A stretch of DNA of 64,000 nt, from the NCBI GenBank assembly GCA_014529385.2, contig CM043960.1, positions 120,104,543-120,168,542 on the forward strand. The letters are read 5' to 3'. This stretch comes from Adiantum capillus-veneris (lineage: Eukaryota; Streptophyta; Polypodiopsida; Polypodiales; Pteridaceae). Made by a program: the position numbers and the translations under genes. Below are positions 42,475 through 53,990 of the stretch, piece by piece. How positions within the stretch are numbered: position 1 is the first letter of the stretch; every line of letters begins with the position of its first letter. Below the pieces are notes generated by a model. That model made no database searches, was not told where the DNA came from, and was given only the letters and a program-made list of their open reading frames with translations.

Positions 42475-42602
42475 TATAAATAGATTCTGTATATCGAGTG
42501 CATTCAAGCTCACCAATAAAAGGGACCCTTTTCCTATTCAATCTAAAATAAATAAATTCAAGATCCATTTTTCAACCACTACAAGAGGTTATGTGCACTT
42601 GT
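42437..42602. mobile_element. Second copy of the G-run element's left half with 26 bp of CACTA terminus
   Basis: A 35-base G run (42437-42471), CACTATAAATAGATTC and the rest match 27713-27836. The CACTA end CACTACAAGAGGTT starts at 42577 at exactly the same position as copy 2, preceded by AAC. After 26 bp of the terminus the sequence changes to a gypsy RNase H. Confidence 0.75.
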
Positions 42603-44141
42603 CACCTGGGATTGTAGAAATCAGGTTTTACTTGGTCAACTTCGCCAAGTTAAGGACCTTCTAAAGAAGTTTGAAACAGCAAAAGTATTCCATGTCCCCA
42701 GAGCAGAAAATGAAGAGGCAGATGCTCTAGCTAAAGAAAGATTACAAGACGTTCCCGTAGGGGCGATCAAATTAAAGCTACCCCTCTTCCAAGGTAGTGA
42801 TGCTATGCCTGATATCATTGGTTTTCTAGATACAGGAGAATGTCCAGCAGGACACACCAAAGGCCAAAAACAGTGGCTGGTAAGGAAGGCTACTAGGTAC
42901 CGCCTTATAGACGACCACTTGTATTGTAAGGGCAAAGATCAAATTCTCAGGCGGGTGCCAACCTCCAGTGAAATCACAGAGGTAATTTCAAGTTGCCATG
43001 ATGGGGTCTGTGGCGGTCATTTTGCTCTAGATATCACCAGTAGGAAGATTCTACAGGCACGATACTTTTGGCCTAGTTTGAACAGGGATGTACACCATTG
43101 TGTGTAAAACATGCAAGGCTTGTCAAGTGGCCAGTGATCGCACGTTAACCTACGAGCCACAAACCCCTATCATCTCATATGGTCCTTTTGAGAAATGGGG
43201 AATAGATGCAATCGGTCCTTTACCAAGGGCCCAATCAGGTAAACTGTACATCATAGTGGGTGTAGATTACATGACTCGATGGGCAGAAGCAACGGCCACC
43301 ACCCGCATTACAGCCCAAGAAGTGGCAAAGTTCATTTTTTAGCATATCGTTTGCCGTTTTGGCACTCCTCTTGAGATAATATCAGATAGAGGACCAGGAT
43401 TCAGAGGTGATTTGGTGGGAGAACTAATGAAGAAGTTAGGCATCACACGTCGGCATTCCACACCATACTATCCACAATGCAATGGTCTGGTAGAGAAGGT
43501 AAATGGAATGATTTGCAAAATCATCACAAAACAGGTGAACAATCACACAGGGGACTGGGATAAACATCTCATGGTAGCTCTTTGGGATTACAGAACAACA
43601 TTCCGAACATCACTAGATTTCACCCCTTTCCATCTAGTTTCTGGGAAGGAGGCAATTCTACCCATTGAGGTACGTACATATAGCCAGCTTACGAGTTTTG
43701 GCTAGCCAGACACATCATCCGATTGTAAACCTCCGAAACCACATCTTGGATCTGGAGAGACTCCAACTGGATAGGGAAGAAGCAATCAATCACTACGCAG
43801 CACAGGTAGAACGACGCCGGCTCACTTTCAATCAAGGGCTTAAAGAAAAGGGACTAGAAAAAGGCATGTTAGTACTGCAATATGACAATAGATTTGACAC
43901 TAGGAAGGATAAGAAATTTCAACCCAGATGGGAAGGGCCATTCATCATCAAGAAGCGCTATGACAACGGCAGCTATAAGCTGATGGAAGTAGATGGGAGA
44001 ATTCACAAGACTAGGGTCGATGGATGGAGACTGAAAAGGTATTTTCTTAGGTTTGACCCAGAATTCGTGCTAGACATTCCAGAGGAGGGAGAACCCTCTA
44101 ACTCTACAGCTGAAGAAGCAGAAGAAGGGCTAGAAGCATGA
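42603..44141 (+). pseudogene. Tat-like Ty3/gypsy RNase H-integrase fragment
   Basis: The first frame reads LLGQLRQVKDLLKKFETAKV, FHVPRAENEEADALAK (RNase H end), then RYRLIDDHLYCKGKDQILRR, CHDGVCGGHFALDITSRKIL and FWPSLNRDVH (HHCC zinc finger). Integrase follows in a second frame: CKTCKACQVASD, WGIDAIGPLP (Asp), ISDRGPGFRGDLVGELM (Asp), TPYYPQCNGLVEKVNGM (Glu). A TAG at 43340 and a frameshift at about 43090 break it. The last ORF (to 44141) is the IN C-terminus: DKKFQPRWEGPFIIKKRYDNG, with no chromodomain. This type with a long RNase H-to-IN linker is typical of the Tat/Athila group. LTRs are not found here. Confidence 0.83.
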
Positions 44142-44601
44142 ATGCCTCTAGCCAAAGGGAGAGGGCTAATGATAGCCGACTTTTGAAAATCAAAGAAAAA
44201 GAAGAAAAAAAACTTATTTTTCCTCTGTTGAAGCCTTGGCAACACTGTTGGAAGGCTCAGCACTGCCTGGTCAATCCTCCCAACACCCCTACGGGCATGA
44301 CACCCCCCCCCCCCCTTTGATTTTCCGGCCTTGTCACCCTCAGCCCCGTTGGTCCATACCCCAGCCTAACCAGTTGCCCTCGGTTTCAAATATCCTTAAT
44401 CCCCCTGTAGTTTTCCCCCCCCCCCCCCCCCCCGACGGGCATTGGATGAAATAACACCCCCTCTCTTTCTCTCTCATTTTCCGTACATACCTCTCTCTAA
44501 TATCCTCTCTCCCAAATTTACCACCCCCCCTCGGCCAGGCGCAAGCTTTGAGCACTCACCCCGACCCCTCTCTCGTGCTCCCTCTGTGTTGAGCCGCATC
44601 G

Positions 44602-44678
<77 letters not shown>

Positions 44679-44773
44679 ATCCTTGAGACAGCATACAAAA
44701 CGGAGGATAAGACAACCCCCCCCCCCACGGTGGGCACCCGCCCTAGGAGATTCCCCTCCCTCTAGCACCACCT

Positions 44774-44858
<85 letters not shown>

Positions 44859-45319
44859 GTTTCAAGCCCGAAGGCGCAGTGCACATGACCATGGAGCCCA
44901 CGCCTTCATACACCACACACTCACACTCATACTCACCCTCTCCCTCATCCTCACACTCACACACACACACACACACACACACCCCAACCCCTCTCCCTCA
45001 TCCTCACACTCACACACACACACCCCCAACCCCCTCTCCCTCTCTCGCGCTCTGTTTCGGCAGCAGCCGCCCGCCCTCCCGCTTTCTCTCCCTCTCGGCC
45101 TATACAGGCGCAGCGCGTTCTCTCTCTCTCTAACACCACACACACACACACACACACACACCAAGCTTGCGTAGCTGCCGTTGGCCGCCAAACAGAGAAG
45201 AAAAAAAATATATAAAAATAAAAAAAAAAACATATATACATTATGTATATAAGCCCCCGTTCCCACCCCACGCTCGTGCACACATACAAATACACACATG
45301 CACTCACGCGCACACACCC

Positions 45320-45366
<47 letters not shown>

Positions 45367-46224
45367 TCTGTCCACATGCACATACATACACACACACGCA
45401 TATATGCACCACGAATTCAGGAAAAAACGAAGGACTTCACAACTACGACAACCACAAAAAGATGAAGGATCCAAATCACGCGCCGCCAACAACAAAAAAG
45501 AGGAAGTGCCTGAAGGCATGCCTCGTCCGACCCCGAAAAGAAGTACGCTCGCTCGACACCGACGCACAGGCAACACACCATTCGCCGGCAACACGCAACC
45601 ACGATGCCATCCCAGTAATTTATAGGTTATTTTCATCATTTTCTTCAGTTTCACTCGAGCCATTGTAAATTCCCATTTTTTTGTAAATATCCTCTCTCTA
45701 GGTAATGGTCACAAAGGCCCACCTAGACATTCCCATCTTTTAATAAACCTCCCAAAACAAAGCAAGGGTCAGCCACACCGGGCCCACCACTTGCTTTGTC
45801 TCCCCGATTAAGCTTACCCTAACACACTGGGATTACCATAATCCAAGCAGCCAACACCTATAAATTGGCATTGAGAGGTCACTATCGGGGGGGGCAATTC
45901 ATGAGGAGCCAAGCATTTGGTAGAGTGTAGTGGGAAGGATTGACACTATCACCATCACGGGGAGGGGCCTTGTGTGTTGCGTTTGCCTTGGGAATTGCAC
46001 CATGCGAAGGGAACCACACCCATCTCTCGACTCCAATGGTCGATGCACACACGTATACACGCTCTTGGTAGTAAGTTTCACAATCATTGAGTCGTCTTAG
46101 AGAACGCACCAAGTAGGTTGCACCACCTCCTCTCCCTACCTCTCTACCACCACGGCGTGCCACTTTGTAAATATTGCAGATATAATTCACCCTCACACCC
46201 CCCGAGGGTTTTCATCATTTGAAA

Positions 46225-46310
<86 letters not shown>
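44142..46310. repeat. Microsatellite and homopolymer-rich block
   Basis: It holds C runs at 44302-44316, 44418-44434 and 44603-44678 (76 bases), a CT run at 44777-44854, CA runs at about 44957-44980 and 45135-45160, a TA run at 45320-45356, a CT run at 46230-46266 and a GT run at 46267-46305. Between 45400 and 46210 the sequence is unique-looking with a TATAAATTGG at about 45869 but no convincing ORF. Translated runs are not genes. Confidence 0.8.
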
Positions 46311-46864
<554 letters not shown>

Positions 46865-46979
46865 TGGGAAGAGAAAGAGAAACCATGCATGCTTCATGTA
46901 ACCTTCCCCCTTCCTCCATGGCTCCTTCTCCCCTGGCAATGATACCAATGTAAGGGCAGGGGGACTGGAACATGCTCAT

Positions 46980-47880
46980 CACCACCCAGCCATGCCCTAT
47001 ATAGGCCCTTGGCCTTCTAAATGTAGGGACCCCCTTGACTGCATGTCCGTCCTGGCCCTTGGCCGTGATGGGTCCTATCCTTATCCTGACATAAAGAGGG
47101 TAAAGTGAACCAGCTTTATAGCCATAGGCTATAATAAGATGACCCTTTGCAACACGCCAAGACTGCTGATGAAAAGTGTCTTTGTAACCCAATTCATCAA
47201 CACATCCAACCAAAATCAGATTGCATGTGAAGGTTGGAACATGATGCACATTATGGATGATAAACTTCACCCCATTTGCCATAACCATGGCAATATCACC
47301 TGCGCCAACAATGTCACAAGAGTAATTGTCACCAAGTGTAACACAGCCAATGGTCTCCTAGTATGTAGTAAAGCAATGCCGATGAGGTGTGACATGCAAC
47401 GAAGCACTGGAATCAAGAATCCATGAATGGGATACCTCACTACTAACAAGGAGTTCAGCTGGCATAGAACTCTGCAAAGATAGAGTTTCCTGTGCATCAT
47501 AAAAGAAATCATTATTTTAAGTCAACATACTAATGTCTTGTGTATCACTGTCATCTTGAACTATGTTTAGTTCTTCAATCTTAACCAAACTCTTTGGTTT
47601 CTTCTCTTTATCATCATGATCTTTGCCTTTACCTTTTCCCTTCTCTTTGTCATGCTTCCAAGCAAAACAATCCTTCTTTATGTGACCAAACTTATCACAA
47701 TAATGGCATTGAACATTGCGGCAACCACGAGACTTTGATCTACCCTTTGATGCATCTCTATTGCCCTCTTTCTTTGACTCATGTTGCAAAGAATTGCCCT
47801 TACGTTGCTTATCATCCCTTTTCACATAATGAGCTTTGCCATAACGCAAGTTAGTCATGGTCTTCTGTTTGAGGACAAAC
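46980..47880 (-). pseudogene. Ty1/copia gag-protease fragment
   Basis: 47858-47517 on the minus strand has a basic linker and the zinc knuckle CHYCDKFGHIKKDC. Continuing downward, SHSWILDSSASLHVTPH is the protease site with the Gly of DSGA changed to Ser, and 47288-47050 reads FIIHNVHHVPTFTCNLILVG and KAGSLYPLYV, the block before integrase. Nothing of integrase or RT is seen, and no LTR, so it is a fragment. Confidence 0.82.
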
Positions 47881-47899
47881 CAAACGGGCGCTCACCTAG

Positions 47900-48774
47900 C
47901 CAAACACGTAGTCAGACACCACATGTATACTCTATTAGTTTTTCGAGCTAGTCTAGTAATATTCTTTGTAAATCTTGATTACAAAGTAGTGGATCAATCC
48001 CCTGAGTTCTAATGATGTAATGATATTTGAAAGGTCCGTGTGAGCCGGCCATTGGCCATTTAGAAAGCCCTAGGTATAAAGGTCAGTAACCTAAATGTGA
48101 AAGGAGGCTTATCTTTAGAAGAACAAAGGAGCTCAAAAAACATACGCTCAAGCTATGAGCTGCTCCAAACTTGTAATCATCGCAGTTACTGAATGGGTGA
48201 CCAGATTTCATTTTCGGAACTTGCATTGTGTTCCTCTCTCTTTTCTCTTTCAATTAAGTGTAAGCATTGTCAGTTTTACAGTGCTTTGCGACTACGCATT
48301 TGTGAGCCTCAATTGTAGATTTTAGTGCTTAAATCACTGTTTTTAGTCGTTTTGACCATAGGAGAGTGTTCTTAGACCATAAGGTGACCTTTTTGGATAG
48401 TTTTGTTGTAGTTTTCAGGACCTTTTTCATGATGGACCATGTTTTGGTACCTTCTTGTATTGCAACCAGACCTGCTAGGATAGTGCCCCTAGGAGTCCTA
48501 GACCTTCTCCTAAAGTTTCGCTGCATTTCGAGTCCGTTCGAGTGCCGAAATGGCATGATGACCTGAGCTATGAGAAAGGACATAGGCAGAGTTCTCTGAT
48601 CATTGAGTGTTGGTTTGTTTGTTGAGTAGGTGTGATTGCTTGTTAAGGTTCACTTCTTGAGATTGATGACCTCAAAGAGTCTCCGTGCCCCATCCAAGTC
48701 ACTTCCCTGATTATTGACATTATGTTAGTACCAAAAAGCTATGTTGCAGACATCCGTCGTAGGACCTACTAACA
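47900..48774 (+). repeat. Probable gypsy LTR end followed by a primer site
   Basis: The sequence ...GACCTACTAACA (to 48774) is followed by TTGGCGCCATTATGG (48775-48789), which resembles the TTGGCGCC-type primer sites of Tat/Athila gypsy elements. The left boundary of this LTR is not found; a start near 47932 (TGTATACTC) is only a guess. No internal genes follow. Confidence 0.45.
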
Positions 48775-48789
48775 TTGGCGCCATTATGG

Positions 48790-49080
48790 TGAGTGACCTA
48801 CTACGTATTTAGAGCGTTCTTTCTAAAGATATGTGTTCCATTACGTTTACGCCTTAGCAGTGAAGCAGCTAGACACGGGGTTTAGTGCTTGATAGAGTCT
48901 AGAAGTTGAGGACTTGCTAGATCTATTCTTGAGAAGTAAAGCGGGTTGTGAGTGAGATAGCCAAAAGCATTTTATTCTTCGATTTTCTCTATGCTTTCAG
49001 AGTGCTGTAACGTTTTTCGTTTCGACTATATTTTGTACCATTTAGTTTGTTTTTGTTTCATGATTCATTTTAGTACTTAG
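48790..49080. other. Sequence after the primer site, no ORF
   Basis: Nothing recognised; possibly the leader of the decayed gypsy element. Confidence 0.3.
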
Positions 49081-50235
49081 GAGTAGGGTAAGTAGAAACT
49101 ACGACCATCAAATTTGGGCCAAAAGATAGAGAGAAAAAAGGGTGAAAACCATATTTTGGCCGAAATGACCATAACTCTGAAATTGTGAAAATTTGATGGT
49201 AGAGAGCTCAAAACTTATCCAAATTCAAAAATTTGTGGATCAAGGGCATTGGAATACTCTCTAGAAGCAATCTGAAAAGTTTGGCCAAATTCTGTGGAGG
49301 AACATGGATCGCGATCCATGTACCCCAGAGACCATTTTTGGTGAAAAGTGATCTCACTGACATTGAGCATCAGTTGGATACTGCTCTGATCAAGTTTGTT
49401 TGAAAGAAAAATTCAAAAATCACATCAGAATTGACTGTTATGGCAAAAACAACAAAAACAGGGATTCAGACACAAAATTGGGTAAATCTTGAGATTTTGG
49501 GATCCAAATTCAAAAAGGGGTGAGATTTGGCTTCTACACGGCATAGTGAACCTGCTGAACAAAATTCATGAAAAAATGCTGCCAAACCATTAGGAAAAAT
49601 ATGAACCCTCTAGGGGCCCTTTGGGATTAAGGTTAATTAGAGGTCAGCCAATAGGAAGAGGGTGGTGGACACACTCTATACCCTCAAAAAAGTAGGGGGA
49701 CAAGGTAGCCTTACACCTCTTAATTGCCTCTTACCTAGTGAGAAGGTAAGGGAGGTGGCTAGGGGAAAGAGGGGGGGGGGACCACTTTGACCTATTTTCC
49801 CCCACTTTTTGGCCCGGATTTAAAAATACACTAAAAATTTCAAATTTCAAGTTTTCCCTCCTTAAAAGGTCCCCAAACCTATTTCATGGTCAAAAAAGTA
49901 TTTTTGACCTTCAAAAGTTAAAAACGTGCACTAAAAAATCCAAAAAATTGAATTTTTTATTAAAAACAATCAAAACATCATTTTCACCCTCCAAAGTCTT
50001 TCCAAACCTATTCTATAGCTAAAAAGTGTTTTTCTCTCTCTACAAACCCTTTTCCAAGCTCTCCATTGCTGCAACAACCACATGCACCCCCTATAGTCCA
50101 TCATTATCTCTCTGCTAGCTTTCTCCCACCTCCATTGTAGCACCAAGCAAGCTCCTCCTCCATCTCTTTCCCTTGCCCACCACATAGTTTCACACCAAGC
50201 TAGCTCCTCTCCCTTCTCTCACCTCCATTACAACA
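49081..50235. repeat. A-rich repeat with palindrome, left arm
   Basis: It contains the 20-bp palindrome ACATGGATCGCGATCCATGT at 49302-49321 in a setting of many CAAAA/TTTTG words. Several words in it (GGGATTAAGGTTAAT near 49622, GGGGGACAAGG, CACTAAAAAATCC) appear in inverted orientation and the same order in 55700-56090, so it is likely an inverted, diverged relative of that block. Confidence 0.5.
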
Positions 50236-50409
50236 TGAAACAAGATTCTACTCCTTCTACTTTCATTCACTCACACTACATGGAAACCTCTACTCCCGAA
50301 GGTGGCAAAAGTATGAGCTCACATGAGTTGCATACCACAACAATAGGAGGTGTGAATATCGCGTGGGCATTGCAAGGGTTCATCTCCAACATAAAGATAG
50401 AATGGTAAG
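50236..50409 (+). CDS. Short ORF of unknown function, possibly a first exon
   Basis: A 57-codon frame starts MKQDSTPSTFIHSHYMETST and ends NIKIEW at a stop that overlaps a good splice donor (ATG/GTAAGAAA, about 50406). No family is recognised. It may be a chance ORF. Confidence 0.15.
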
Positions 50410-52206
50410 AAAACTACCCTTGTAGCTTACATTCAGAGCTTAAATCATCTCCATCTTTAAGTTTATCATGCTGGAGAGAATTAACCTCTTTATGGCTTTC
50501 AGTGTTTAGGCTTCACACCTCATAACACTGGGTGGTGCTATTTTGTTGATGGCTTTGGTGCGCCATCTATAGTTGTGTAGAATGTGATTTGAGTCTCACA
50601 ATGTAAGTAAGTTGTGTTATCTATAGAGAGTCGTCAAAGATTTTTCTTGTAATTTATTCTTCGTATAATTGTCATTAGATAATTGGAATGATATCATTTT
50701 GTACTTTATAACTTTGTGCTCACATAATCTTTTGTTTACTTACAGATTCAACTTGTTTTAAGAGGACATGAGCAAGCAACCATGTGCAGAGATGGAAATC
50801 ACTTTATTTTTCTTCCTTGAGGAACCTTTCACTACCATGTTAAAAGATTTTGATAAGAATAGTATGTGTTTTTTAGAATCTTGAACCAATAGGGACTCTC
50901 TAGGAGCTCTCATAGAAGCCATCCATATAGTACTACTATCTTCCCTAGTGTCATAGACACACAAATACTCAACTGTATATGAATCTCTAGATGAGGAAGA
51001 CAAATACTTGTAAGAGAAGCCTAACAGCAACAACATTGTCTCCATTTGTAAAAAAATTTCATGAGGCTGGATTCCTCTATAAATGCAATATAAATATGTT
51101 TTTTTGTTAAATGGTGTCGCATTGAGTGAGAGTATTTAATTTAGATTACTGAAGTTTCATACAGATCTGAGAAATATTGTTTACTTTTATGGATATTTTG
51201 ATTTTTCTGTACGATGATTCAAGTCGCAAGTCTTAATCACTCCACCTTGAAGAAATTCAAGCAATATGTTGATTTCAGTTTAATCATTAATGGTTATTCT
51301 TACTAAAGTGGATCATAAACTTTGTCAAGATGTCCTCATTTGGGGATGTTGAATATATATCATTAGCAATGTTTCACAAGTTAAGAAAGCTAAACTCTTG
51401 ATTTCCAACATGTTATTGCTTCCATACTATGCATATGCCAAGCTTGATTAGAGAAATGATCACTTGAGATGGAGGTGTCTATGTATAGGGGTGACTTATT
51501 ATTGATTCTTGTTTCATCATACATATATTGTAAAGCCTTTGAGTTTCCAACTTTTTGAGTAGTGTTGACAAGTTTTTGGTATGAAATCTTCTTAAATATC
51601 CCTATTCATTAGCTATTGGTAGCTATTTCTTTGGTATTGCTAAAGATGATACCAGTAGCTATCACCTTGTGAACTTAACTGTTAAATTCCGGATTTTATT
51701 TTTACCATGTAGCTCATTTGGATAGAGAAAGTCTAAACATAAATTATAGATACATGCATTGTTAACATAGAAGATATGTACCACTCGAGCCTATGTAAAC
51801 TTCCAATCAAGAAACCTTTGGTTGGATACTATAACAATAGGGGTCACATGTGGTTTCAAATACCAAAGAAATGGCTTAACCAAAACATTCCCAAGAACAC
51901 TAGGTGGACACAAGGAAGTAAAAATTGGCTCCTTGTTTGGTCGATTTCTAGTGTTTAATGTTTAGTGCACAGGATTTGTGAGGCCGTTGACATGGGGAGT
52001 TCACTAAAGTATATGTAACATAGCACATGTGTTCAACAGAAGGGATTTTATATTCTTGTAAAGTTGCAAAAACATGTGTAGATAAGGCCTATAAGGGGTA
52101 CTTTTAATCCATTCTAGTGAACGCACGTGACATAGGAAAATTTTACATAGTGAATGCTCCGGACCTTTGTACACAAGAAAAGGGGGGAGGGGGGGGAGCT
52201 CTAATT
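50410..52206. other. AT-rich intergenic sequence, nothing recognised
   Basis: No ORF with recognisable motifs on either strand and no clear repeat with other parts of the window. Confidence 0.5.
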
Positions 52207-53101
52207 ACATCTGAGTGAAAAGAAGTGGAATTTGTACTGTCATGTTGCATAAAGATTTGCTTTCACTTAATCTAAAAAAAAACTGGTATCCTGGGGTGCA
52301 GACAAGGCCATATAATGCAAAAAAAGGGGTGGCCACAAGGGCGCGTAGTGAGCCATCCAAAACTGCTGGATGGGCCATATGTGGGCCCTTGTGGCCACCC
52401 TTTTTTTGCATAATTAGTCTATTGTTGCACTCCAGGACCCTGGAAAAGATGAGATGAACCTAAAATTGAACTTTTCAAGCACATTATGCCTTCCTTCAAC
52501 TCAACTTACTAGTTCCCTACACCAAAAGGGCAAATCACATTGTACAGTATAAAAATCTAGTCTCATGCTGCATAAACATCTGGTTTCATCAAATATTAAC
52601 ATTCTTTCTATTATAAGGGGAAGACAAGGTCATATAATGCAAAAAAAAGGGTGGCCACAAGGGCGCGCAGGTGAGCCATCCAAAACTGTTGAATGGGCCA
52701 TCTGCGCGCCCTTGTGGCCATCCTTTTTTTTGCATAATTAGGCTATTGTTGTACTCCAGGACCTTGGAAAAGGTGAGATGAATGTAAAATTTAACTTTTC
52801 AAGCACATTATGCCTTCCTTCAACTCAACTTACTAGTTCCCTGCACCAAAAGGCCAAATCACAATGGACAATATAAAAATCTAGTCTCATGCTACATAAA
52901 CATCTGGAATCATCAGCTATTAACATTTTTGCTATCCTAAGGGACAAACAAAGCTAGAAAATGCAAAAAAAAGGGTGGCCACAAGGGCGCGCAGATGAGC
53001 CATCCAAAACTGTTGGATGGGCCATTTGCGCGCCCTTGTGGCCACCCTTTTTTTGCATTTTCTAGCTTTTTTTGCCCCTTAGGATGGCAAAAATGTTAAT
53101 A
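52207..53101. repeat. Three tandem units of about 320 bp, each with a foldback sequence
   Basis: Inverted repeats lie at 52315-52411, 52637-52735 and 52919-53100. Arms share GCAAAAAAAGGGTGGCCACA and its inverse around AAAACTG. The third is longest: the arms run from TTAACATTTTTGC to GCAAAAATGTTAA, about 80 bp each with few mismatches, flanked by TA on both sides. Sequence between the foldbacks (CTCAACTTACTAGTTCCCT and others) is also repeated, so the array grew by tandem duplication. It looks like a MITE-type element. Confidence 0.8.
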
Positions 53102-53204
53102 TTTGATTTAAATTTAACTCTTCATGGCCAGAACCACTTAACTTAAAACACATGGATAAACCGAAAAGCCAAATCACTATGGAGACAGTAGACACAACTC
53201 TTAA

Positions 53205-53354
53205 TCATTTTGTCATTGCAAAGTCATCTGAAATTATGTGAGCCTCTACAACTTCTTGAATAGCCTCCAACGCTATTGCTTGCATTTTATACTGATTTCC
53301 ATAGCTTTGAAGCACCTCCTTCACCGTGTGAGAATATTTTTGATGCATGGCCAT
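53205..53354 (-). pseudogene. Short ORF weakly resembling histone H3 alpha-2 helix
   Basis: A 49-codon frame contains MQAIALEAIQEVVEAHIISD, which resembles the H3 segment F(Q/A)..A..ALQEA.EAYLV. The flanking H3 parts are not seen. It may be an H3 pseudogene fragment or chance. Confidence 0.22.
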
Positions 53355-53519
53355 GATTCAAGTGTTAAGTTTTTTTTAAAAAAATTTAAGTGTAGATTAA
53401 TGGATTAGATAAGAGAGAGGTTTGATGGTAGATTAGAAGTTTAACATAGAAATGAAGATTAGAAAATCAATGAGACATGAAAGATTGTAGTATCCGCAAT
53501 GCCCCATAAATGCTTGCCC

Positions 53520-53990
53520 TTCTTTTATCTTTGTTGGTCTCGATAGTGCAGCAATTGTCTGCACATTTTCTTGATCAGTTGAATTGCCGTTTTTGGACAC
53601 TGTGTGGCCCAGAATTCTACCACGTCTCTACCTGGCTGCGTGATCACAGAGACAACACCGTCTCTCGCGTGATCCACATGCAATGGGTAACCTGTACCAC
53701 TCTTGGCACCTCTCGCAATCACTAGCGAACCCAAATGCATCACAAAATCTCGCTCTCGTAGCGAAATCTGACATCCACAATCTCTAAGCTGACCAATCGA
53801 GATCAAACTCACTGTCAAATCTAGTACATAGCTCACATGTCGTAATAAGTAAGATGCACCACTCACAGCTTCTAGATTTCAATCGGCTTCGAATCTGTCT
53901 GGGCTTGTCTCACATGAATTTGTTCATCTCATCGCGTTCTTCGACCATCATGTGATGAGAAAAAAATCATATCTTGCTCGCATTCTCCAA
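53520..53990 (-). pseudogene. Ty1/copia protease to pre-integrase fragment
   Basis: The minus strand reads SYVLDLTVSLISIGQLRDCG (V...L..NLiSigqL), then LREREFVM-like DFVMHLGSLVIARGAKSGTG and YPLHV. This is the block between protease and integrase. No other copia domain is attached. Confidence 0.7.

Noticed and set aside
44442-45412. Proline-, glycine- and His-Thr-rich ORFs on both strands
   Set aside because: They come from the C run and the CT, CA and TA repeats and are not supported as genes.
50758-51045. 95-codon ORF on the minus strand
   Set aside because: No motif, no homologous copy in the window, and composition like the surrounding AT-rich sequence.
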